Shown here in pieces: positions 17,344 through 27,800 of a DNA stretch of 64,000 nt. The position numbers were made by a program, and so were the translations under genes. The stretch is from the NCBI RefSeq assembly GCF_007827045.1, contig NZ_RPFW01000010.1, positions 22,261-86,260 on the forward strand. Reading direction: 5' to 3'. This stretch comes from Trebonia kvetii (GTDB taxonomy: Bacteria; Actinomycetota; Actinomycetes; Streptosporangiales; Streptosporangiaceae). The first letter of the stretch is position 1. Each line of letters starts with the position of its first letter. Below the pieces are notes generated by a model. That model did no database searches and was not told where the DNA came from. It saw nothing but the letters and a program-made list of their open reading frames with translations.

Positions 17344-20300
17344 TCAGCGCAGCCGTATGGCGGTTGTAAGCCGGGCTACCACGTTTTTGCCGCGCCTTTT
17401 GAATCCGAGTTCCCGCATCATTTCCTGGAGTAGCTCATCTTCGGTGCGGAGGGCGTCGTCGGTTGTGATCCAGCGTGCGAGGCTGAGCAGTTCGGCGTCT
17501 GAGTATGCGTCGATCGGCTGCCCGCTGAGGACCGGGGGACGCGGCCCCTGGTGTTGTCTGGGCGCCGGGGTGAGCCTGGACAACGCTGCTTCGTACGTGG
17601 TTTTCAGGCTGGCGGCTGGCTGCTGCTCGGTGGTGCTGGGTTTCGTGGCCGCTGGTTGCGGGCGTGGGGCCAGGTCGCCGTTGTCGGCGGCGCGCACAGC
17701 CTCGTGGTGGGCGGCGATGGCCTTGTCGGTGCTGGCCTGCTTGTCGTGGAACCATTCGGTTGACCAGATTCGGTGGAAGCGCCAGCCGTGCCGCTCTAGC
17801 TGTTCCTGGCGGAGCCGGTCACGGTCGCGGGCGCTGGGTGATGAGTGGTAGGTGGCGCCGTCGCATTCGATGGCCAGGACGTAGCGGCCTGGCTGAACGG
17901 GGTGCTGGACAGCGAAGTCGATCCAGTAGCCGGAGGTCCCGTACTGGGGGGTCAATTTCAGGCCGTGCCGCAGGAGGGTGTCGCGGACGTCGACTTCGAA
18001 GGGGTTCAGGGCGGGCTTGTCGAGGATCTGGTCGCCGAGGTTCGTCCCGTCTGATTCGACGTACTGCAGGTACTGGCGCAGCAGCTTGACGCCCTCCGCG
18101 GCCGAGCGCCCGGGATCCATGTCGCGGGAGGAGAACGATGAGACGAGCGTGAGCCTGTTCTTCGCCCGGGTGACGGCAACGTTGAGGCGTCGTTCTCCGC
18201 CCTCGGTGAGCAGCGGGCCGAACCTGTAGGGCAGGTCGCCGCGGGCGTTCTTGCCGTAGCCGATGGACAAGATGATCGCGTCACGCTCATCGCCCTGTAC
18301 GCGTTCCAGGTTCTTGACGAAGAACCGCTCGTGTCGGCTTTCGTCGAAGAACTCGGCGAGTTCCGCGGCCAGCTGCGGGTCCTGGCTGAGCCGCTGGCGG
18401 AGCTGTCCCTCGATCCGGTCCCGGTGCTGGATGCCCATCGTGATCACGCCCAGCGACTCCTGCGGCCTTTCCCTGGCATGCTCGACAATAAGGTCAACGG
18501 CAGCGTCCACTTCGGGTGCGGGGCTGTTGGTGTCGGCACCGGGCTGCCACGGCGCGGGGACGTACCGCAGGACATGGGTGCCGCCGGTTCCCGGGAACGT
18601 CGTCAGCATCCGGTCGTAGAAGTGCGCGTTGGAGAACGCGATAAGCCGCTCGTCGCGGCTGCGGTAATGCCACAGCAGGGTGCGGAACCCCAGGACCGAG
18701 CCGAGTGCGTTGAGGATCGACTCGAATCCGCCGGTTCCGGCCAGCATGGGGACCGGCTCTGCTCCCGCTGCGGGCTCTGGCTCATCGTCGGCGTTGTCCG
18801 ACACGAACCATGCGGACGGGGGGAGCTGCTTGTCGTCTCCGGCGACTACCAGCTGCCTGCCCCGCAGGATCGAGGTGACCGCGTCCGCGGGCGTGATCTG
18901 TGAGGCCTCGTCGAAGATGACGACATCGAAGTAGGGTTTCGGCGGCAGCAGCTGGCTGACCACCAGCGGGCTCATCGCCCAGCAGGGCTTCAGGGCCAGC
19001 AGGACATCGGCAGCGTTGCGGACGAAGTCACGGACGGGCAGGTGCCGCCGCTTCAGCCCTGCCTGGTGCTCGACGAGGGCGGCCTGGTCCTTGAACTGGT
19101 CGCGTGCTCGTATCGTGTTCTCGGCGTAGGCCCGGCGGACCCGCGCGGATGTCGTCTCGATGTGGTGCCGGTCGCCGTCATCGTAATCCCGGACCGCTGC
19201 CTGGTGTGCCTCGGCTGCGAAGCTCGCGACAGCCAGGTCGGTCAGCTCGAGGTGGTCCAGGATCGAGGCAAGCCAGGCGTACCGGAACGCCCGGACGGCG
19301 AAGTCCTCCGATGCCTGTCTGGCGCCCATCGCGGCGATGAACTCACCCAGCCCCGCGGCCTCCAGCGCGGTTCGGAGCCGGTGCAGTTCGGGGAGCCTGG
19401 CCAGGGTTGCCCTGTCCGCGTCGAGCATGTCCAGCGTCCGGCCGCAGTCCCCGGCCGGGCGGTCAGCCAGGCCAGGCTGACCTGACCAGGTTTGCAGCTG
19501 GCCGAGCTGGCTCAGCAGGTGCTCATACGATGCCCGGCAATCGGGCAGAGCCCGCGGCGCCCGCGGGACTCCCTGGCCGCCGAGACTGGCCCACGTGCGC
19601 GCCCCGCTCTTGGCGGACACGACGGCTGCATACAGGTCACGGTCGCCCAGCTCGCGGTCGCCTGCTGCCACGGAGCGCAGCCGCGCCCGTGCTGCCCGGT
19701 ACCGGGATGAGGTCAGCGCGGCCCACAGGCGGCTGAAGCCGCCGCGGCCGGCTGGCGCGAGCGCCTCGCTGGTTTCCTGCAGGTCAAGGTCGTAGATGGC
19801 CGGGGTCATCACCGACAGCATCGCGCCGGTCTCTGTCCAGGCCCCGGTGAGCGCGGCCCACCCGGAAAGCGCCTGCGGGACCGGCAAGCCTGTCTCACTG
19901 GCGGCGCTTTCGAGCAGGGCGCACGTTTTCGGCAGCGTGTGTCGGCGGACTTCATCGAGTACCGTGTCCGCCTGCCGGACTTCTTCGGCGCTGACGATCG
20001 GGGAGGCGGCCCACGGGCTTGCCGTGACCAGTGTCAGCCCGCCCAGCCGGGCGTAGTCTGCGACGTCATCGGCCGCCTGGCGGGCAACCGCCTGGCTGAG
20101 GGCCGCGATCGCCGCGCCGCGGAACCGGATCTCGGTGCGCGCCGGCTCCAGGCCGAGCAGCTGTGCCCGCATCTCATACACCGACAGGCCCCACGGCTGT
20201 CGCAGGCTGTGGACGGCACGCACATGGGCGTTGAGCTGCTCGCGGCGCCGTTCCACACGGTGGAGCTCGGCGCCGTTGTCAACGCGCGGCGCGTTCCGGC

Positions 20301-21459
20301 TGGCGGTGAGCGCCTGCCCGATCATCTGGGCGAACGCGCGTTTCGAGGTCACCCCGTCGTGCAGGTCGAGCACCAGGTCGCCGAGGTTCTGCTGGCTCAG
20401 CCGCTTGGTGACCGCATCGATCGCCGCCCGCTTCTCGGCCACGAACAGCACCTTCTGGCCACGCGCAATGAGCGACGCGATCAGGTTGGCGATCGTCTGG
20501 CTCTTGCCGGTTCCCGGCGGTCCCTTGACGATCAGGCTCTGCCCGGCGAGGACTGCGTTGATCGCGTAGTTCTGGCTTGAGTCGGCATCCAGCACCAGGA
20601 ACTCATCGGCCAGCGGCACCTGATCCGGGCCGGGGATCGCCCCCGGCCCCGGCCCCTGGCCGCGGATCGCCTCCCGTGCCTGCTCATCGCCGGCAAGCGC
20701 GGCGATCAGCTCATGCGAGACCAGTTCATCCTGCGCGCCGTCAAGATCGTTGACCATCGCAAGCTTGGCATAGGCGAAGTTCGCCAAGACAATCCGCCGG
20801 TCGACGCGGAACCCGGGTATCCCCCGGGCCTGCTCGGCGATCCACTCGTACGTCTGCAGCAACTCCTCCGGCTCATCGATGACGCCGTCCGGGATCCGCG
20901 CCTCCAGCGCCGCCTGATCAACCTTGCAGCCGAAATCGGCCCGCAGGACATGCAACAGGGTCGGGTTAACCTCCATCTCACCGGTAACCGAAAGCTCGAA
21001 CTCATCCTGAGCTGCGCCGACGGGATGCAAACCGGCCCGCTGCAGCAGAACCGGCGCGCACGGCTCCCAGGCGGCCCGCTTGTTCTCCCAGGTCGCCAGG
21101 CCGCACCCGATCGACAGCGTTTCCAGGCCGCGTTCTTCCAGGTTCTCCTTCGCCTTGTTATGGATCGTCCGGACCCGTCGCAGCACCTGCTCAGCCTGCC
21201 CGCGATCCCTGAACAGCGCCGTGACCCGGGTCGCCTTGCCCAGCAGCAGCCCGCGGACCATCTCAGGGTCGGCCCCCGTCAGGTCAAGCGTCCCGACCTT
21301 CAGGTCACGGTAATGCAGCAGGTTGTTGCGGCCGCCCAGATCCACAAGCGCGTGCTTCCAGTCCGAGGCCGCCTTCTGAACCAGCCCCGCACGACGGCTC
21401 ATCTGCCATCCGGCACCCCCTGGCGGCACGTCAGATGCAGATCGGCTGACATCAGCCAT
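17344..21459 (-). CDS. COG1112-type superfamily 1 helicase with Vsr-like nuclease tail
   Basis: A 1371-aa protein. Residues 25-230 resemble the DUF4011 N-terminal domain. Helicase domains follow, with Walker A GPPGTGKSQT (about 315), Walker B FDEASQITPADAV (about 848), GDDKQLPPS (motif III), and LNVAVTRAKNRL in motif VI. A long helical insert separates Walker A from B. Residues 1150-1250 form a Vsr/MTES_1575-like PD-(D/E)XK nuclease: WIDFAV, AIECDGATYHS, RDRDRLRQEQLERHGW. The C-terminal 100 residues hold a linker and a helical DUF3320-like segment. Related helicase-nucleases are recurrent in defence islands. The start ATG has a good GGGGAAG site. It lies downstream of drmC on the same strand, with one small gene between, so it may be an accessory to DISARM or an independent system. 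Confidence 0.82.
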   Translation of the reverse strand: MADVSRSASDVPPGGAGWQMSRRAGLVQKAASDWKHALVDLGGRNNLLHYRDLKVGTLDLTGADPEMVRGLLLGKATRVTALFRDRGQAEQVLRRVRTIHNKAKENLEERGLETLSIGCGLATWENKRAAWEPCAPVLLQRAGLHPVGAAQDEFELSVTGEMEVNPTLLHVLRADFGCKVDQAALEARIPDGVIDEPEELLQTYEWIAEQARGIPGFRVDRRIVLANFAYAKLAMVNDLDGAQDELVSHELIAALAGDEQAREAIRGQGPGPGAIPGPDQVPLADEFLVLDADSSQNYAINAVLAGQSLIVKGPPGTGKSQTIANLIASLIARGQKVLFVAEKRAAIDAVTKRLSQQNLGDLVLDLHDGVTSKRAFAQMIGQALTASRNAPRVDNGAELHRVERRREQLNAHVRAVHSLRQPWGLSVYEMRAQLLGLEPARTEIRFRGAAIAALSQAVARQAADDVADYARLGGLTLVTASPWAASPIVSAEEVRQADTVLDEVRRHTLPKTCALLESAASETGLPVPQALSGWAALTGAWTETGAMLSVMTPAIYDLDLQETSEALAPAGRGGFSRLWAALTSSRYRAARARLRSVAAGDRELGDRDLYAAVVSAKSGARTWASLGGQGVPRAPRALPDCRASYEHLLSQLGQLQTWSGQPGLADRPAGDCGRTLDMLDADRATLARLPELHRLRTALEAAGLGEFIAAMGARQASEDFAVRAFRYAWLASILDHLELTDLAVASFAAEAHQAAVRDYDDGDRHHIETTSARVRRAYAENTIRARDQFKDQAALVEHQAGLKRRHLPVRDFVRNAADVLLALKPCWAMSPLVVSQLLPPKPYFDVVIFDEASQITPADAVTSILRGRQLVVAGDDKQLPPSAWFVSDNADDEPEPAAGAEPVPMLAGTGGFESILNALGSVLGFRTLLWHYRSRDERLIAFSNAHFYDRMLTTFPGTGGTHVLRYVPAPWQPGADTNSPAPEVDAAVDLIVEHARERPQESLGVITMGIQHRDRIEGQLRQRLSQDPQLAAELAEFFDESRHERFFVKNLERVQGDERDAIILSIGYGKNARGDLPYRFGPLLTEGGERRLNVAVTRAKNRLTLVSSFSSRDMDPGRSAAEGVKLLRQYLQYVESDGTNLGDQILDKPALNPFEVDVRDTLLRHGLKLTPQYGTSGYWIDFAVQHPVQPGRYVLAIECDGATYHSSPSARDRDRLRQEQLERHGWRFHRIWSTEWFHDKQASTDKAIAAHHEAVRAADNGDLAPRPQPAATKPSTTEQQPAASLKTTYEAALSRLTPAPRQHQGPRPPVLSGQPIDAYSDAELLSLARWITTDDALRTEDELLQEMMRELGFKRRGKNVVARLTTAIRLR

Positions 21460-21670
21460 GGATCTTCCCCCATGCGGACTCGAACATCAGATGAAAACCC
21501 GGCGTGAGCATGGCCGCCTGGTACCCGCCTCAATCGCGACACTGCCGCCGATAACTCAACATCCGTTATAGCAATACGGACGACGCCCACCATAACGCGG
21601 CATCCGAGTCTCCTGCGCCACCGCCGACTTGTCCGGTATTCACCGGAAACGTCTGGGGAACGGGCGAAGA

Positions 21671-22075
21671 TCAAAGTGAAGTGGCCACCAGGTCGAAGGC
21701 GTCTTGGGTTGCGACTGCGGACCACCTGGCGCGTTCCGTCGCTTCACGGGCCGTGAGCTTCGGCCTGGCGAACTTGGCGTCAAGAAGCTCGCCGAGTGGT
21801 CCGCCGACATTCAGGTCGATGTAATAGCGCTGGGTGAACTCAGATGAAGCGTCCACTGCGATGAGCCCCAGCCGCATCAGCGCGGTCTCCGCGGGCTTCG
21901 TGATGAAGGAGTTCTTGCCCCTGCAGGAGACAGGCCCGCCGCCCTCGACCAGCCTGGCGAGCGTGTAGGCGTGCTCGAACCCGAGGCCGGTGCTCTTGAC
22001 GATTCCGTGCGCCGCCTTGAAGGGCATGCTGGTCCCTCCGACGCGAAGCGGTTCAGGGGCGGGCGATTCTGTCAT
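21671..22075 (-). CDS. Hypothetical protein between DISARM and helicase-nuclease
   Basis: A 134-aa, probably soluble protein. It contains an N-terminal helical part with AHGIVKSTGLGFEHAYTLARL, which could be a winged-helix segment, then a strand (RYYIDLNVGGPLGEL) and a basic helix. No family is recognised. It begins 81 bases after the drmC stop and ends 211 bases before the helicase-nuclease start, all on the minus strand, so it may be cotranscribed with either. An internal ATG 16 codons downstream (MPFKAAHGI) is an alternative start. Confidence 0.5.
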   Translation of the reverse strand: MTESPAPEPLRVGGTSMPFKAAHGIVKSTGLGFEHAYTLARLVEGGGPVSCRGKNSFITKPAETALMRLGLIAVDASSEFTQRYYIDLNVGGPLGELLDAKFARPKLTAREATERARWSAVATQDAFDLVATSL

Positions 22076-22156
22076 TGCCTTGCCTTCTCTCAGTGTCAGA
22101 ACGTGCGTGATGTACTGGGCAGCGGTGACGGTGTTACTCGCAGGTTGTGGAAGACC

Positions 22157-22927
22157 TCAACATCGGAGCAAAAGACCGGCTGCGTAGAGGCCGGTGATGT
22201 GGTCGCGGACGGCTCGGGGTTGCGAGCCACCGCGGATGAGGATGCCGCATTCGAGGTTGGACTCCATGGCGCGGCTGGTGAGGTTCGCGCTGCCCACCAG
22301 CGCGACCTGATCGTCTACCACGATGATCTTCGCGTGCAGAGCCGCGCCGGGCGGACGCGACCTAGCAGGCCAGCTCAGGCGGAGCGCGCTGAGGCCCGGG
22401 AAGGGCGTGCCCAGCGCCGTATATGACGGGTTGTCCTCGTGGCGTTCGGCCAGCAGCGTGACTGCTACGCCCCGCGTGACAGCTGCCGACAATGCCGTGC
22501 TGATCGAAGGCTCGGTGTGCGTGGCATAGCTGACTAGCAGGATCTCTGACCGCGCCGCATTGATCAGCTCAATCACGGCCGCCGCGGTCAGCCTCGACAA
22601 CGACACACCGGATTCCGGGCCGGTCCAGACGACCGACACCGACTGGTGCCGCCGGGCTCGCTCGACGGCCCGAGCGGTGCCCGTGAGCAGGCCTGCCAGG
22701 TAGCCCGGCTCGGCGGAGCCAAGCCGGCGCAGCAACTGGTCGCACGCGTCCCGCAGGATCGCGGAGCCGGCGGTGGCCCGCAACTGCCGGACGCCCGGTG
22801 CGCCTGCGGCTGCGGCTTCGGCCAGGCGGCGGACGTCGCCGGCTGGCAGCCGCTCGGCTGTGCGGCAGGCCCAGTCCGCCAGGCCGTCATGCGGGTCGGT
22901 GACGGAGCCGCCGCCGGGTCCGTTCAA
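22157..22927 (-). CDS. drmC: DISARM DrmC, phospholipase D-family protein
   Basis: A 256-aa protein whose C-terminal half is a PLD-type domain. It has one HKD motif (HAKIIVVDDQVALVGSANLT, about 198-217), so it would act as a dimer, and a preceding ELINAARSEILLVSYATH strand. DrmC is the PLD component of DISARM; its contribution to phage restriction is reported to be dispensable in some tests. The frame is open far upstream, but the biologically sensible start is TTG 22927, whose TTGA overlaps the drmB stop by four bases and so continues the coupling seen in the rest of the operon. The next in-frame codons offer no ATG or GTG. Confidence 0.85.
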   Translation of the reverse strand: MNGPGGGSVTDPHDGLADWACRTAERLPAGDVRRLAEAAAAGAPGVRQLRATAGSAILRDACDQLLRRLGSAEPGYLAGLLTGTARAVERARRHQSVSVVWTGPESGVSLSRLTAAAVIELINAARSEILLVSYATHTEPSISTALSAAVTRGVAVTLLAERHEDNPSYTALGTPFPGLSALRLSWPARSRPPGAALHAKIIVVDDQVALVGSANLTSRAMESNLECGILIRGGSQPRAVRDHITGLYAAGLLLRC

Positions 22928-24810
22928 CGGAGCGGGAAGGTGAAGCCGTCGCCGGTGAGGTCGGCGAGCACCGCCCGGTCCAGCCACCGGTTGCCGGCCT
23001 CGCAGCTCGTCTCCGAAGCGAACAGGCAGGCGTGGCACGCCGCGTTGTGCAGCACCGCCGACGGGAACTCGGGGACGTGCTCCGCGCACAGCGGGTCCGA
23101 GGAGCACTGGGAAGCGTCGTCAAGCGCCTGGCGCAGGATCCGTTCCAGGTAGCGCCGTTCGCCTAGCGCGACGAGCCCGCCGAGCGTGCCCTCGCTGTCG
23201 CTGGCCGCCGTGGAGATCAGCACGCCGGCCGCGGGTGACGACGGGGTGCCGAGGTAGATCCGCTCCCGCAGCGACGCCGACGAGTATCCGCATTCCAGCG
23301 CGACCTGCCGCATCAGCATGTGGCTCAGCGTGTGGATCAGCAGGAAGCGGGCGATCGGGAACCCCGTCGTCGGCGTCTGGTCCCGGTCGCGCGCCCACTG
23401 GCGGTAGGCGCGCTCCAGGGCGGTGATGTGCTCGTGCTCGGCGACGGATGATGCCCAGCGCGCGACATGCTGTTCGCGCAGTTCGAGGAAGATGCCCTCG
23501 CCCCGCTGCTCGACAGCGGGTACCCACTCCTCTTGGACGCGTGCCAGGGGGATCCGCTTGGCTGGCCGCAGGTCGTCGCGCTCGGGTGCGTCCACGCGGG
23601 TGAAGCCGAGCAGGGCACGGACCTCGCGTAGCCGCGAGACCAGGACGACCTGGTCGATGAGAGTGTCGTAGCCGCGCGGCGAATCGGTCGGCACTGCGCG
23701 GAAGTCCGCGTCCTGCCGCTCGGTCGTCGGGCGCGACAGCATCTGCCATTCGGCGTCGAGCAGGTTGTCGGGCGATTCCGGCGGAGTGGGGCCGCCCTGC
23801 CCGCGCAGTTTCTCGATGCATCCCCACACCTCGTGGAATGGGTAGACGCGCAGTGCGCGCATCGCGGGCACGGCGTCGATGATGGCCTGGGCGGTTGCGG
23901 GCTCCTGCTGCGAACCCAGGATGGTCCAGTTCGCCACCACCAGGTCCTCCACCGTCTGCCCCTGCGGCAGGTGCAAGGCGCTCGCCGACACCGCAAACCA
24001 CAGGTTGCTCGCGCCGAGCACGATCAGCTTCAGCCGCTTGCCGCACTGGTAGAACCGCTGAAGGTGCGGATGACGGCCCCGGCAGGCCGGCAGCTTGTCC
24101 CCGCCGCCGCTGCCCGCCGCCTCCTGGAGGGACCGGCTCTGGCCGCACGTGCACCGGACCGTCACCCGTGGTCCCAGGGTGGACGCCGCGTCGGACATGG
24201 TGAGCTGCGGGCCGTCGCAGACGCCCTCGGACCGTGTGGCGTGCACGAACTCGACGTACGGGAAGTCGTCCAGGTGGCCGTCCTCGCAGACGACGAGGAA
24301 CCGCGCGGGCACGCACGCGCGCCTGCTTGGCACGCGGAGCGCGGCCTGCCGCTGGCAGTGGGCGTGGACGTACTTGGCGAGATCTGGGCGTCGCCCCCAC
24401 CGATGAACCAGCTCGAACTGGCCCGGCGGGTCGAGCGGCCCTAGCCGGTGACAGCGGGGGCAGCGCACCCAGCGGGGGAACGGTGTTACCGGAACGCCGG
24501 TCCGGGTGAGAGGGTCGTCGTTGGCATTCGGATCCCACGGTGCGTGCCGCAGCGCCCGGACCTGCGCTCCGAGTACTCGCTGCACGGCCTCGAGAAGGCG
24601 TGGCTCGTCGACCGGGTCCTGGTGCTCGGGGTTCCACGCGTCCAGGCCGCGCACGATCACGCTCATCGACGGGAGGTCTACGGTCGCACCGACCCCGGCG
24701 GTCGTGATGAGGTGGCTCGGCCGTGCCTGCCCGATCCTGGTCGGGGCACCGCGCTGTGCAGCGCCGGGAACGCCAGAAAGACCGGACGCGGCAGCCGCCG
24801 GAATGGTCAT
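22924..24810 (-). CDS. drmB: DISARM DrmB, DUF1998 protein
   Basis: A 628-aa protein. An N-terminal zinc-knuckle-like CPRCHRLG sits near residue 118, and VRCTCGQSRS near 225 adds further cysteines. The C-terminal DUF1998 signature is a Cys/His cluster (SDPLCAEHVPEF, NAACHACLFASETSCEAGN, about 570-605) that could bind metal, next to AGVLISTAASDSEGTLGGLV. DrmB partners the DrmA helicase; in structural work the DrmAB complex senses DNA with 5' overhangs. The ATG overlaps the end of drmA (ATGA) and its stop overlaps the drmC start. Length and order match class 1 DISARM. Confidence 0.9.
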   Translation of the reverse strand: MTIPAAAASGLSGVPGAAQRGAPTRIGQARPSHLITTAGVGATVDLPSMSVIVRGLDAWNPEHQDPVDEPRLLEAVQRVLGAQVRALRHAPWDPNANDDPLTRTGVPVTPFPRWVRCPRCHRLGPLDPPGQFELVHRWGRRPDLAKYVHAHCQRQAALRVPSRRACVPARFLVVCEDGHLDDFPYVEFVHATRSEGVCDGPQLTMSDAASTLGPRVTVRCTCGQSRSLQEAAGSGGGDKLPACRGRHPHLQRFYQCGKRLKLIVLGASNLWFAVSASALHLPQGQTVEDLVVANWTILGSQQEPATAQAIIDAVPAMRALRVYPFHEVWGCIEKLRGQGGPTPPESPDNLLDAEWQMLSRPTTERQDADFRAVPTDSPRGYDTLIDQVVLVSRLREVRALLGFTRVDAPERDDLRPAKRIPLARVQEEWVPAVEQRGEGIFLELREQHVARWASSVAEHEHITALERAYRQWARDRDQTPTTGFPIARFLLIHTLSHMLMRQVALECGYSSASLRERIYLGTPSSPAAGVLISTAASDSEGTLGGLVALGERRYLERILRQALDDASQCSSDPLCAEHVPEFPSAVLHNAACHACLFASETSCEAGNRWLDRAVLADLTGDGFTFPLR

Positions 24811-27800
24811 GCAGGACCTCCAGAGGTCGAACGCTCGTAGCTCCAGGCGGGCGCGTCACCGACGCTGCGGTCGTCTCGGTCCAGTTGCAGCAGGATCTCC
24901 GCCTCCACCTCGCGCATGGACATCGGCGCCGACCACAGGTCCCACGCTCCTTCGTCTGGCTCGCGCAGCAGCCCGTTGACGTCCGGTGCCTCCTTGTAGC
25001 CGAGGCGGCCGGTCTGCACGGCCTGCCGCCGCGCGTACCAGCGGTCCAGGCGGTGCTGCAGCTCGGCGCGGACAGCGGCCGCCCGCTGCGCTTCGTGAGT
25101 GACAGCTTCGGCCCGCGTTGCGATCGCGTCGAGCAGCGCGGCGGCGAACGGCCCGGACAGGGGGACGGAGTGGGCCGCGACGTTCGGCAGTGACGACACT
25201 CCGGAATGCCGCAGCAGGGTCACCAGCACCCCGGTCAGGCCTCGGTCCAGTGCCCGGTCGCTGAACGGTGTCGTGGTCAGTCCCTCAACCCGGAGCCCGA
25301 ACGTCGCGTGGTCGTACCCGAACGATTCATAGTGGGCCAGGTCGCGGGGCCGCGACCATTGGTAAATGGTCACGACCAGTCCCGGCCGTGCCGGCGAGCG
25401 GCCGACCCGGGAGGTGGCCTGGATGTACTCGGCGGCGTTCTTCGGCTGGCCGGTGACGGCCATCAGGCCGAGCCGCTGCACGTCGACGCCCACCTGGAGC
25501 ATGGAGGTGGCGAGCAGTATGTCGATCGGGCGTGAGCCGCGTGCCTCGGAGCGGGCGCGGGCCCCATCGGGGTCGCGCCTCAGCTCGTCGAGGGCCGCGG
25601 TCGAGTCAAGCTCCGGGTCGAAGCGGTGCTCCAGGTCGGCGAGGCTCTCGGCGATCCGGCTTGACGGCATCCGCCCGGTCAGCTCCTGCACGATCGGTGC
25701 CCGCCGCCGGGTACGGACCTGCTGGCTGCGCAGCCGGTCGGTGATGTCGTCCTCGACCAGGCGCCGCATCCCGGCCAGCTCCCTGGTCGCGGTGAAATAG
25801 TCCACCAACGTCATGTAAGGATCAGCGGCGGCGCCGTACCGGTCGAAGAGGAACTGCGCGAGCTCCATCAGCGCCGACGCAACCCGGATCTCCACCGACT
25901 TGAGCCGCTCGCCGGGCGCGAGGATGCCCCGGTACCGCCGGCCCGGCGTGGAAGGCGACGGCGGCACGGTCGCGGAGAAGTACGTCTCGCCCGCGTCGAG
26001 CACCGGCGGCGGGAACACAGTCAGGCCGCGCGCGAACACTTGCTCCACCTGATCGCGCGCCCGCCGCACGGTCGCGGTGGAGGCGACGAGCACCGGACGG
26101 ATGGGGCCACGAGAAGACAGCCGGTCGATCGCGGTCTCGTACAGGCCCACCATCGAGCCGAGAGCGTCGCTGATCAGGTGCAGCTCGTCCTGGATAATCA
26201 GGTCCGGCGGGCGCAGCCGCATGGCCGGCTGGATCACGACGCGCGGCAGGTCGGCCCGTGCCGGATGCCCGCCAGGCCCGCAGAAAGACCGAAAGTCCGG
26301 GTTCTGCCAGCCGTGCCGCGTGCATTCGGTGTCCACCAGCCCGAACAGGGTTGCGGTGGCCGCCTTCCACGGCAGCTGGGCCAGCTTGTCCACCGTGGCG
26401 ATCACCAGGCCGGGCGTCAGCCGATAGATCTCCTCGTCCACGGTGAGCACCGGCAGTCCCTCGTCGGGCGAGTTCCGCGGCGAGAACGCGCAGTCTCCCT
26501 CGGGGTCTGAGCAGTACACCAGCACCCGCCGCCGCAGCCGATTAGTCTGCACGTTCGCCGACGACAGCCGCGACCCGCACCACGGGCACACCGGCAACTG
26601 GAGCACGCCGCCCAGCACCTTTTCCGAGCCGCGTGACTCGGTGATCTGCCGTTCGGCCTCCTCGAAGGAGTTCGGCGACACCGACGAGCCGACCCACAAT
26701 CCGATCCGGAACGGTGTCGTGCCCCACCGTGAGTCCCCGGCCTCGACCCGCTCCCGGCGCAGCATTTCGCACGCGCACACCAGTGCCGAGGCCCGCTGGA
26801 ACTGCTGCGCGGTCAGCAGCCGCAGCGTGTACCGCATCAGCACCGCGATCCCGCGCGTCCCGTCATAGGCGTCAGGACCAGACCCGACCACGCCCTGCAG
26901 CCGCCGGATCGCGAACGTGTACGCCGCCAGCCCCAGATACGCCTCGGTCTTGCCGCCGCCGGTCGGGAAGAACAGGAGCTGGACTTCGGCGTTCCCTGGG
27001 TCACCGAGCCCCCGGTGCGCGTCGGCATGCGCTGGGTTGGTCAGCCCCGGCAGGCACAGCAATACGAACGCGAGCTGGAACGGCCGCCAGGACCGGTTGT
27101 CCGGCACGTCCAGGCGGCGCAGCAGCCCGGACACGTCCGCTCCTGGCGCTGACATCCGCGCCCGCACCACCTCCGACCGCACGCGCTGCAGCGCCATCGC
27201 CTGATTCGCGAACCGGAACGCCTCCCGCGCGATCCCGTCGGTGCGCAGCAGCTCGATCGCCCGCTCCAGGCGGTCGGCCACGTCGCGTGCTTCCGCCACG
27301 GCGCGCTCGCCCGCGTCCCCGTACCGGGCGATCTCCGGATCCGACTCCACCCGGGAACCCTGCTCGGTCAGCCACTTCCGGTACCCGGTCACCAGCGGCC
27401 GCAGCGCCCGCACCAGGTCATCGCGCCCAAGCTCCAGCGACCCGAGCCGCGCCATGTCAAGCACCAGGCCCGGCACCTTCCCCGGCACCACGAGCCGCAC
27501 CTCCGCCGCCGGGAAGCACGTCGTGGACAGCTGCCACGCCCGCAGCTCGCCATCACGCACGCAGGCGTCGACCGCGCACTGCCGCCCGTTCGCGTACCTG
27601 CGCGTCGCCCGGTGCAGCAGCTCCAGCCGCAGCTTCTCGTCGTCAGACCCGTGCGGCGGCTCCGCGATGTCCGGGTCGTTGTGCCCGAGGAAGATCGCCT
27701 CATTGCCGTCCAGCGCGGTCACGGTCAGCCCCGTCTGGTACAGCCGCGCCGTGTCCTGCGACTGCGCCGGCGTCCGCTGCCCGTTGACCAGCGCCAGCTC

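Noticed and set aside
17344-21459. Assignment of the helicase-nuclease to the Mokosh system
   Set aside because: Mokosh combines a COG1112 helicase with a PLD nuclease. Here the nuclease tail is Vsr-like and the nearby PLD protein belongs to DISARM.
22157-23107. A 316-aa DrmC starting at 23107
   Set aside because: The first 60 residues overlap drmB in another frame and are not protein-like. TTG 22927 gives the 4-nt overlap seen across the operon.
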